A stretch of DNA of 64,000 bases from assembly GCA_902702965.1 (NCBI GenBank), contig CACRXP010000145.1:825611-889610 (forward strand), in the 5' to 3' direction. This document shows positions 55,151 through 64,000 of this stretch, one piece after another. The stretch's first letter is position 1. Each line of letters begins with the position of its first letter. Both the position numbers and the translations under genes were made by a program. The notes below the pieces were generated by a model. The model made no database searches and had not been told where the DNA came from. It saw only the letters and a list, made by a program, of their open reading frames with translations. The stretch comes from Spirometra erinaceieuropaei. Lineage: Eukaryota > Platyhelminthes > Cestoda > Diphyllobothriidea > Diphyllobothriidae.

Positions 55151-57000
55151 TCTGCTGTTTTACCGGAGATTTTCCTGAATGAACTTATGGCTGATTAGGT
55201 CCAAGTGATGGCTGAATGTCCTTGAGCAGCGTGGGCAGGCGATATACGAAGGACAGGTGAATAGCGGAGCCTTCGACACCGGTTCGTCGGTGCGATGGAT
55301 TCGCAAGTGACCGATCAGGACCATGCGTGATCTAAAGTTGCGGCCTCAGTGAAGACAGACTGCTAGTTCTCATTGCTGTGGATGCTGTTGGTTATGAGGC
55401 GGGGAAGGTGGGTTTGCCTCCACAACGTTACAGGAGATGGCGATGGTCTGTAAAGACACTGCTGATCCAAAGACGTCCCACAAGACGGACGTGTGTCTTA
55501 GATGTCGCTGGCAGAGCATGCATGTGTGTTTACAGTTATGATCTGTTTTTTTTCGAGAATTGCAGACATTCCTTGTTGCTGTGGCGTCTTCTATGCGAAG
55601 TGCCTCAAAAATTGCGGTCCCAGGTGCCAAAGAAGGGCGCCATGCCTGTCTCTTTTGGGCGAGATCCTCTCAGGTCTCCAGATTGAGTCGCAGTTGCTTG
55701 AGGGAGGTCCTCAGAGTGCCCTTGTAAAGGCGCTTTTGTCCGCCTTGTCGTCCAGCCCTCGTAACGACATCGTCATAGAATAGACGCTTTGACAGGCACT
55801 CGTCAGCCATCCTTACGACAAAACCGCTCCAACGCACTTGCACCTACCTCAGCAGGGCGTGAATACTGGGAACGTCAGTTTTTTTCAAGACTCCCATGTC
55901 CGGAATCCTGTTGTACTAACTGGGTTTTAATTGTCTTTGGAGACAATACAGGTGGAATTGGTTGAGTTTCCTCGCGCGGCGGTCGCGTCTCCTTCCTGTC
56001 AGCTGGAACTCGCACTTTCACGTGCAATGACAGTTTCCTAGATCACCTATGTCACGGACCGGTCCTGGAGCATCGTTAGTGTGGCTGTCTGCTACATACT
56101 TATTTTTGTGTTCATATAATGGCCGCGACGATTCCAAAATGAGTGTTGCAGCTGACCGAAGGTCTGACCGGTTTTTGGGATCCGATGGGCGATTTTGTCA
56201 CCGATCTCGATGTTTATTGAGATTGCATTTCACAGGTGGTCGAACTTGTCCACAGATGCGAAGGGCGTCCCATTCACGCTGATTATGAGTCTCTTATACT
56301 GATCGGATGGTGCTGGTTGACACATGACCACCGCCTTCTCCGTATTTATGGTCACTCCGACGTTTGTGAAGCCGGGGTCACAGAGGTTCATGAGCCGCTG
56401 TTTTTCCGCCTTCTCGTGGTATTGAGCGCGCAATCCTCCAAGAACCAGAGATAAGGAACGCTGGTTGTGGAAACTAACGTGGATGCGTGCATGCGTCGGA
56501 GGTTGAGTGGTCGTCCGTCTGTTCGGTAGGCGACACTGATACCCTACCTCGCCTCGTACGAGACGTCCATCAGCATGGCGATTGACGTGGGAATGAGGAG
56601 GGTGGTAACAAGCAGGCAACCACGCTTCACGCCACCTGTCACCGTGAAGGCCTCTGAGACAGCCCCGCCGTTCTTTACTCGCGACATCATCCCGTCGTGT
56701 GGTTGTCTTACCATTTGCTTGAATAGCTCCAGACATTTGAATTCAACAGGACAAATTGTCATCCCAAACACAAATGTCCAGATACGTCCGGCCACCAGCA
56801 TGTAACATCTGTAGAATACTGGTAATAGATTCCGTTGTGCTTGGATCCTCACTGGGTGCTCTTGACGCCCAGATTCTGGACGTGCTTCACACTCCATTTC
56901 CATCGAATTGGGATGAGTGGCGCAGATGAATGAGTGTTTGACGCAGACTCTAGTATGTCTTAGCGCATTCATAGTGTCATCTTCTTTCACTGTTCCCGCC
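55150..57000 (-). mobile_element. RTE-like LINE, truncated minus-strand copy
   Basis: In minus order: FKQMVRQPHDGMMSRV and AVSEAFTVTGGVKRGC (about 56735-56620), the catalytic site as FLED where FADD is expected (about 56440), INTEKAVVMCQPAPSD and SVNGTPFASVDKFDHL (56340-56230), a decayed thumb, and a zinc finger at about 55340-55280 (SRMVLIGHLRIHR). The site change and frame breaks show it is dead. The N-terminal 60 or so codons of the longest open stretch (57071-56800) do not match the family and may be flanking or diverged sequence. Confidence 0.75.
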
Positions 57001-57071
57001 ATATTAGAAGTTGGTCTGAATAGGTGTTGGAAACTGAATTTTTTTCTGTAGCATACAACTTTAAGAAACAA

Positions 57072-57768
57072 GTCAGTCGACCGGTTTTCTTAAAATGGCT
57101 TTTTTCTGACTAGATTACTTGAAGGCTAACAATAAGACTTCTTTTAATGTTCTTGATCTTACACTATTCAAGCCTCTCGTTTAGACAAGTAATTCACTCA
57201 TATCAATGTGAACCCTCTCATAGCATGAAAGATGATCTACTGGCAAAAATGTACAAAGGCAGTACAAAAGGCGACTAAAGTTTCACATATCAGGAACCAA
57301 CAAGGAATAGGCAAACGGGCTTATAGGGAAACGAAATGAACGAGCATACCGACAGTTAAGTTTGTTATTTTTTCGGAATTAACGGGTTAAGGTTTAAAAA
57401 TTTTATGCAGAGGAAAAGACGTTACGTGTACTGGGCTTCAGATTAAGCTGTAAACTAGTCAAACTGCCACCGTTATCGGACTATAGGTTCGGTTTAAGCA
57501 ACTGACGAATTGCCAAAGCGGAAAATGCTACTCTTCTGACGGATAGGTCAGCGGTGAACAGCCAAATGACGAGCCATTCCTGGTTCTTTCTACGTGCCTG
57601 CAGACGCATCTACTAACACCATTCTCCGGCCTGAAACTAAGGCTTGTTCACGTGAGATCTTCCCTGTTTTAATTTGCATACTGTTATATCGTGCCGTAAA
57701 CCAGCTAGCCAATTGCAAGTTACTCAAAGGAGTCGCATTCACATTAAAGCGCAGTTTTGTGGCTGGAG
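57072..57768. other. No recognisable gene or element
   Basis: AT-rich DNA with one 72-codon frame, no motif. Confidence 0.45.
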
Positions 57769-57965
57769 CATGGGAATATGGACCCCCTCTGTTAGAGGTG
57801 TTCCTGCCCTAAATTCCAGTTGGGGTGAGTGTTACTGTTAGGGCTGAGAAGGTAATTATTAGGGTAGCTGCTTTGGTTTGAGTCAAGCTTGGAACACGGG
57901 AAAAGGAATCGCTTCGGATTTAGCACGAAGTCGCCGTAGTTGTGGGGGAGGTCCATATTCCCGTG
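57769..57965 (-). mobile_element. Second telomere-interior TIR family, short copy 3 (197 bp)
   Basis: CATGGGAATATGGACCCCCT at the left is mirrored by GGGGGAGGTCCATATTCCCG and TG at the right. CCCTAAATTCCAGTTGGGG and TTACTGTTAGGGCTGAG lie inside, as in the inverted copy at 24427. There is no coding potential. Confidence 0.72.
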
Positions 57966-60900
57966 TTCGACGGTTTTTGTTTTAGACAGTGCATTGAAAA
58001 TACACGTGATGGTTAGAGTACTTTGTGGCTGTTTACTTGGCCAGCAGGATGATCAATCGAGGGCCCAAACACGTGCCTGACTCAAGCAAGGATGAATTAT
58101 TATTGATCTACGGCGTATTTAGAGGAGAGCAGCACTGAAAGCTTGCATTTTTGTGTTTTAAGAATCCCTTGTGACTATTGACGCTGACTACGCATGGAGA
58201 AAGCCGAATGCATGCAAAAAAAACCGTGGAAATCTAGAACTTATGATAAAATTTGAACTGGAGACGAAATAGTGCAGACCTTCCTAGTCTGTCAGAGTCC
58301 TACATGGTTCTACATATTCCAGCTGTCGAACCGACCATCAGACTTTTCCCACCTGACCAACAACCAGTTGTCAGTTTTGTCAAGCTGTGCTTTTTGGGTC
58401 GAACCCTGAAACTTCCTGCTGTCAGCACGACCTTGGTCGGACTTAGAAGCTTCCAGCATATGGACTTTGCCACCGGAGTTTTGTAAATAAATTTGCCTTC
58501 AATGAAACAAATTAGGCACGACTTGGGATGTATGCTCTTGGGACTTCAACAGACATGTCGTCTGAGAGATTTGTATCCACGACGAAAGATCAACACGCCT
58601 ACGCTGAACTCGGGAGCAAAGCAAAGGCGAATTCTCTCCTGTGGAAAAGTGTTAGGCCAGTTAGCTAAACGGGGCAAGTGAAAGCAAGAGGGCGGATCAC
58701 CATTGACAACAACTGCCACGACAGACCTTATTAGAACTAAAGGGGTTCTTCCTGGCATCAAGAAAGGAACATGACACTCCCAAAACTGGTGTCTTCTTCA
58801 AAGCACCAAACTACGAAGCCCCCCACTGCGCCGATGACCATGCCTCTCCACACAAACGCATTTCTGCCCTGGAATTATCGCTGGAACGAGGCTGGCGGCG
58901 ATGCAGAGAATACGATTCTGAAAGGTCACAGTTCCTTCTGACACTTATTCCTCTTTAACAGACGTATCCACAGCTCAATATACAAATGCTTATACAGAAG
59001 TCACAATAGCCGGGGAGAAGGGGGGTCAGACAGAACGGGGTCTGGAAGTCCCCGTTGCCTAGTCCGACGCCTGAAGTGTGTCCGAACCTGCAGAACACAT
59101 GTTGAGACCGGTCAGTGTGAGTCCAAAACACCGGTCGTTCATCATGACACGCGACTTACTCCTGCAGCCCAAGGGTCAGAAATCGTCAATTGTAATTTGC
59201 CGCCTCAAGTACTGTACTCGTTTGGTCTGTTTTTACGGCCAAACTGACAATCGAATGACCGCCAAATACGCGAATGCACGGGGGGGGGGGGGAAATGGCG
59301 TTCCATTCCTGTTTGGAACTCCCGCAAACAGCTGTAGGGTTGCAAGTCCACTCCCCCCGTTATAAGGGCAGACCACCTGAAAATTGCTCACCTTCACTCT
59401 CGGATCTTTGCCTGATTATCATATAATCCCGAGGGCCATGATCGTCATGTACAGTTCTGACTTAAAACTCTGAGGTTCAGTTGCCAAATGTATCATCTAC
59501 TGTGCACCTCCGTGTACATAGGAGGCCTATTTTCACTAGGCCCATTGGAGCTGATTAGGGGGAGTTATGAGATGAAAGGAAGGTTTGCATATACAGCCAG
59601 ACTGCGGTTAGCATTAACTATCCTTATCACCGTTGTCCTCTAGAGGTAGAACATAATAGTCCAAATTTAGTAAATAAGCAAATGATAAATAAATAAATTG
59701 TTTTATTTAGCACCCAGAAGGGTACGTTCACAGTCTTTTGGGTCTCTTAGGTCTCAACTGTAAGCATATAGCCATTGAAAACTCTTGGTTACCTGGTTAC
59801 TGTGACACGAACTCGCATCTTTATATCAGTATGAAGCTCAGTTGTATCGGTAGACCTCTGCGTAGACTGGTTGTTAATACTAGCATTGAATCGCAGGCAG
59901 CACAAATAAAAACTTTCTGGAGGGATGAGTGATGGATCGACTAGGAATCAGTACGCAGTTGTGGATAACTCGCGGTTTCTGTAGTCGTCGCATCGTGCAC
60001 TTTCTTTGTGGGAGAATAATGTTTGATTTCATAAAACTGTCATCTTTAAGTTGTACACATCAGGTTCCCACAGTAATATCAGCTTGCGGCAGAGAGGATA
60101 AAACGATTCGCTGAAGCTGACGGGAAAAAAAAACTTACTAAGAGAACAGCCTTCAGATGGAAAAAATGAACTGCTGGTCAGTGCTAATCGACCTCTGCCA
60201 AACCAGTAAGAGCTTAAACGAATTTATTAAAATCTAAGGCAGAAATCGGTAATTTGAAAGCTCCAGTTGTATATGTTTACTGGACCTATTTCTTCGTCTG
60301 AATATTTTCGCATCATTCTCGCACTATATCTGCAAAAAACTTGAGTGCAGGCCGGACGGCTCATAGAGCTCAGTGGAAACTTATGAAAGGAATCAGAGAA
60401 GGAAATTTTGCAGGCGGTCGGGAGAAAAGGCCAGAAGGGCGACGATAAGCAAGCTTAAAGGTTTGGGATGTTTTATAAACATGCAAATAAGAAAAAAATA
60501 CCGAAGGCACCAAAAGCGGGTAATAAAAAAATAAAATACATACCATACATGGGACTAGAACGTCCGAACAAAGAACAGACCAACAGCTTAAAGATGTTTG
60601 AGGATGGAAAGCAGTTAATTATAAGACATGGAAAAGCAAGCTACACATGAAATTAGCAATTCGCTTGCTGCGTGTGATAGGAATGAACAGCACAAAAATG
60701 TAAGAATTTTGACCTTGGTTCTGAAAAAACAAAAAAATTGCATAAAAGAGCACTTCAGGAAGAAGTAAACACAAATTGCTTGTCACCCATGCAAGTGAAC
60801 ACAAGCTCAGTCCTGCTCTATGATAGGCGGGCCTCCATGCAAGATCAACACATTTCCTAAGGGTGGTTGTGGGATGAACCCCGCATTAGATAGCTGACCG

Positions 60901-61030
60901 ACGCGGACGGTGAACTGGTGCCTACGGAGGGAAGAGTTGGAGTGGGCTCGACTATGGGGACTCCGTCCCCACCGAATCCAACGCATGATTCCTCAATATA
61001 AAAAAACTGACGCGCTTTTAAACTATCACG
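57966..61030. other. No recognisable gene or element
   Basis: Short frames, a 13-base G run at 59280-59292, and a lysine-rich 60-codon frame at 60468-60650 without support. I see no clear match to families elsewhere in the window. Confidence 0.45.
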
Positions 61031-61034
61031 GTGC

Positions 61035-61425
61035 ACTCAAAGCAGATACTCGAAAGGCTGTCAACTGACGGGATAACTCGGTCCTCCTTTCAGGGCAGAC
61101 AGCCAGGCTGCAATGGCTCCTCCCTTATGTGGCCTCTACAGCACTCCCACTCAATTGGTATCCAAGCCGTTCATTTGCTGTTTTGTCCAGCGTCTAGTAC
61201 TTTGTGCGCGGACCAGACGCGTGTGGCAAGCGTAGACACGCTGTCGGGCACCTCTGGCCTTCCTGAGCCCGTCTTGACACCGCGCCTAGGTGGGTGAGAG
61301 GGCAGGGTGTGCGGTTGATGCTGAGCAAATCTTCCACTACTGTAACCTACTTCGAGCGCAACTCCCACTCCCTGCGCCCAGCATGTTGTGAGGTACACCG
61401 TGGACAGCATCGTTCGCGATGGCCA
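61035..61425 (+). repeat. RTE 3' non-coding module, solitary plus copy
   Basis: GTCAACTGACGGGATAACTC, CAGGCTGCAATGGCTCCTCC, then GCCCAGCATGTTGTGAGG and CACCGTGGACAGCATC keep the module order. No coding part is attached. Confidence 0.68.
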
Positions 61426-61429
61426 ACAT

Positions 61430-62190
61430 TCCGATTATGAGAGGGTACTGGCTACCTCATGGAGTAACTTATTTCATGGATTAGCAAGGCTTGGTATAAG
61501 TGATGTCTGTATGGCACTCATGTTCGCACGACGTCTGTAACACTTGTTTGGATGTTTTGGAGAATGGGTATGTGGCAGAACCCAAAGAAGGGGATGAAAT
61601 TCAAAACTGTCTCCCTTTCAAACCACTCTCAATACATGCACGAGACCACTGAAGAAACATCGCTGTTAGAGCGTGGAAAATTTCAACCTTTGGAAGCGTG
61701 TCCTGACTGGTAGACAAAACGCGAGCGCATAAGCCGACTTACTTGACATTTCACTTTCCAGGACTCCCATTTCACGGAACAGTTATAGTTAACAGCAACT
61801 GAGATGAAGCTGGGCAATATTTGCCTGGGTAATGTGCAAGCGTTTTCGTGCAAATGCTCAAACCGCTTCCGAAATAGGCGGATCTACTTTGAAGCAGTCC
61901 TCAGGCCATGTCGGGAATGTTCAGAATTTACTGTAGTGTCAAGTCCTGCGTCTGCGACGGAGACCTTTAGTGGGTATTATCATCTCTCAGCACCATACGT
62001 GGCTTTAAATTTAAGTCAGAATATGGATTGCGAAAAGGTGGAGTGGAAACTCAGCGCATTTGTTGCGGAGAAGATTCTCCAGTCAAATTAACAACTTTGA
62101 AAAAAAATCTACCCGGATCGTTGGTGACACTATGAGTCATATTTCAGCAATAAAAGGAGACGACTGTCGATAGCATATGACAAGTATTTT
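61430..62190. other. No recognisable gene or element
   Basis: One 95-codon frame at 61804-62091 with several cysteines but no recognised spacing or domain. Not called. Confidence 0.4.
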
Positions 62191-62191
62191 A

Positions 62192-62545
62192 CAGTAGATA
62201 GTCCATTTCATGAAATGTTAACCGAAATTCCGAAAAGTTTTTTCGATTGGACATAATTGTTTAAGTGGGATTGTAATATCCAGCCCATAAGTGTGACTTA
62301 TTCCAAGTTAGCGACTAATGTCTGAGGCAGTTAAAAAACTGTAGTACTGATTATCGTGCACCATAAATCCGAGAAACTTCTCTCACGACAGGATGCCGGC
62401 TTTTGAAAAAGCTTCTTTACTGCCGCCTTCGGAAACCCAGCTCAGTATAAAAATAACTATTCAGGTTGTATGAACTCTTCTTGTTGATTTTCGGTGCCCC
62501 TACAAATTCAAATGAATTCTTTAGAAAGTACACTGTATGTCGCCA
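62192..62545. mobile_element. Fold-back element, left arm only
   Basis: TA then CAGTAGATAGTCCATTTCAT starts the arm, followed by GGATGCCGGCTTTTGAAAAA and TTGATTTTCGGTGCCCC, collinear with 42077-42330. The centre and right arm are missing; RTE 3' module sequence begins soon after. Confidence 0.7.
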
Positions 62546-62599
62546 GTACGGCTTAGACGTCATGCCACCCGCAAGTGACGCGCGTCCCGACCTCCTGAC

Positions 62600-63600
62600 A
62601 GTTCGACCATCGGTTTCGATGATGTCCACCGTGTGCCCCACAGTTGCAGCAGCAATGGGAGCAGGGACGGTGACTTACGCAGGGGTTTATAGTGCCGGTA
62701 GACTTGCGTAGCATCTTCCTACACTCTCTTCTCCTCCCTCGCCCGAGCCCGGTGTCAAGACTGAGTCAAGAAGACCGGAGACGAGGGAGGCCGCAGGTGG
62801 ATGGCTCGGACGGATCCTCACCTTGGCGTTCCACCACACTCCCTGGTTCACACAACAAATGACCAGGATTTCAACCAACACAACAGAGATTTGGGGCCGG
62901 CACGGCCGAAGCCGCACCTGGGCGTGCCGCCAACGCCTGGCTCAGATCCCACACTGTGGTGGGAGTGCCATAAAGGCCACATTAAAAAGGAGCCATTGCA
63001 GCCTGACTCTCAGACCGCCTCCAGTCAAGGAGGAGGTCCAAGTTACCCCGTCAGTTGGCAACCTTCCAAGTCACGGCTTTTAGCGCACCGTGATAGCTTC
63101 AAGCGCGTCAGATTGTTTATAGTGAGGAAAATGCGCTGAGTCGTCGACCTCACTCTCCCTTCCCACTCCCACACCCCAGCCACTGTCCGAGCCGGTCAGC
63201 AGACTGGAGTGGGGAATGGGCGCCTTGGTTGTCATGGTCGACTGACCATGAATGCGCGCGCCACGGTACGACCTGGCCCCCCATACACACAACACCAGGA
63301 TTTCACAAAACGGGGGTTGAACGGCATGTCTCTCACTTGCGTGAGAGTGTCATGGAAGGTGCTGTTTCAGCCTGTCCCCAGCCCACCAGTCCGCCACTAC
63401 ACACAACACACAACGTGACGAACTGCGTGAGCCGAGAGTGGGCGTCGAACAGCAACCTTCCTATCCTCGACACTTGACGTGTCGGGATAGTCTCGGACTC
63501 AAGTCATCCGTGCAGCCGAAGCCGCATGAGGACCGAGTCGAGATGCACACTTCCCACTTGCGTGGGAGGTGGCAGTTGGGTGCATGAGGTGTGTGAGTGT
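62600..63600 (-). repeat. RTE 3' non-coding module, longest minus copy
   Basis: In plus-strand coordinates: TGATGTCCACCGTGTGCCCC (62618), ACTTACGCAGGGGTTTATAG, CTCTTCTCCTCCCTCGCCCG, AGAAGACCGGAGACGAGGGA, then AGGAGCCATTGCAGCCTGAC (62990), TACCCCGTCAGTTGGCAACC (63044) and on to GCACACTTCCCACTTGCGTG (63545). It is continuous with the zinc-finger tail at 63684, so it is this copy's 3' untranslated tail, about 0.95 kb. Confidence 0.75.
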
Positions 63601-63683
63601 TGATGTGTGGTGGGGTGATGGTGGTGGTGGTGGAGGAGGAGGGGGTAGGGAGTGAGTGAATGTGTGGTGTGACCGGCGGTTGT

Positions 63684-64000
63684 CTACCGCAGGTCGTCGT
63701 GGATGCGCATGTGGCCGAATAGGCCCATGCGATGCCTGAAAGTGCGAAGGCAGTGTGGGCAGTGGAGGCGAGTGCGGTGGGTGTAGGTTGGTGCTTCAGG
63801 CACTGGTTCGCCAGTCTCTGTGCGATGGATTCGCAAGTGACCGACCAGGCCGATGTGTGAGGTGGAGGTGCGGTCGCAGTGAGGGCAGGTGTAGTCCTGA
63901 TCCTCATCGCTGGAGTCGGGGGTGGTGGTGGTAGTGTCGGTTGTTGCGCGCGGGACAGTCGCCTGAGCGGCCGTCGTTGGAGCAGTGGGCGAGGAGGAGG
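63684..64000 (-). CDS. Zinc-finger C-terminus of an RTE-like LINE, open to the window edge
   Basis: On the minus strand the frame is open from 64000 down to a stop at 63684-63686, and has no start in the window. An Ala/Thr-rich linker ending TTTTTPDSSDEDQDY leads to finger 1, CPHCDRTSTSHIGLVGHLRI then H. A linker (RTETGEPVPEAPTYTHRTRL) and finger 2, CPHCLRTFRHRMGLFGHMRI then H, and a final DDLR follow. Both fingers have all four ligands, C-x2-C-x12-H-x3-H. These are the least damaged fingers in the window and define where the family's protein ends. The reverse transcriptase should lie beyond 64000. Whether that part is intact cannot be seen. Confidence 0.78.
   Translation of the reverse strand, partial: SSSPTAPTTAAQATVPRATTDTTTTTPDSSDEDQDYTCPHCDRTSTSHIGLVGHLRIHRTETGEPVPEAPTYTHRTRLHCPHCLRTFRHRMGLFGHMRIHDDLR

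Noticed and set aside
61804..62091. Cysteine-containing 95-codon frame as a small secreted protein
   Set aside because: No signal peptide and no recognised cysteine pattern.

Overview
This is a repeat-dense piece of eukaryotic nuclear DNA with no host gene I can support. Reading frames are short and broken. Almost everything recognisable is a transposable element or its debris, and one 944-base run of N marks an assembly gap at 8955-9898. The mix suggests a flatworm, most likely a diphyllobothriid-type tapeworm. The mix is RTE-like LINEs whose protein ends in C2H2 zinc fingers, CR1/L2-like LINEs with a (CTGA)n tail, GIY-YIG Penelope-like elements and tRNA-derived SINEs. That placement is inference from element types, not from a marker gene.

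Layout. 1-4.1 kb: Penelope terminal debris (minus), a SINE (minus), zinc-finger tails of an RTE-like LINE (minus) and copy A of a ~500-bp dispersed repeat. 6.5-7.9 kb: a 969-bp fold-back element, a 28-bp-arm hairpin and a tRNA-SINE. 8.6-10.1 kb: CpG-rich flanks of the gap. 12.3-13.7 kb: a 301-bp MITE-like element with internal telomere-like repeats, and copy B of the 500-bp repeat. 14.3-19.4 kb: the longest RTE-like LINE (plus), with endonuclease, part of the reverse transcriptase, several zinc fingers and repeated 3' modules, followed by a Penelope inverted repeat at 19.4-20.0 kb. 20-24 kb: AT-rich DNA without recognisable genes. 24.1-26.4 kb: two opposed MITE-like copies with telomere-like interiors and an RTE tail (minus). 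30.3-33.3 kb: a 5'-truncated RTE copy (minus) next to a second 308-bp MITE-like copy. 35.2-37.8 kb: a CR1/L2-like LINE with an undamaged 816-residue frame, the only long intact coding region. 39-43 kb: a long GAT microsatellite, an RTE 3' module, a decayed Penelope reverse transcriptase (minus) and a second fold-back element flanked by TA. 47.7 kb: a third MITE-like copy. 50.7-53.9 kb: a SINE, a Penelope GIY-YIG fragment, an inverted terminal repeat and a nearly complete but broken Penelope-like element. 55-57 kb: another RTE copy (minus). 62-64 kb: half of a fold-back element, an RTE 3' module, and two undamaged zinc fingers whose reading frame runs off the window end.

How they relate. The autonomous families (RTE-like, CR1/L2-like, Penelope-like) each supply reverse transcriptase plus an endonuclease of APE or GIY-YIG type. 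The short families (SINE, TIR elements, solitary 3' modules) carry no protein and would depend on enzymes supplied elsewhere. The most notable observations are the hammerhead-like cores in Penelope ends, two unrelated TIR families with telomere-like interiors, the ~1 kb fold-back elements with CAGT ends, and the many solitary copies of the RTE 3' module. All identities are from reading motifs; no similarity search was run.
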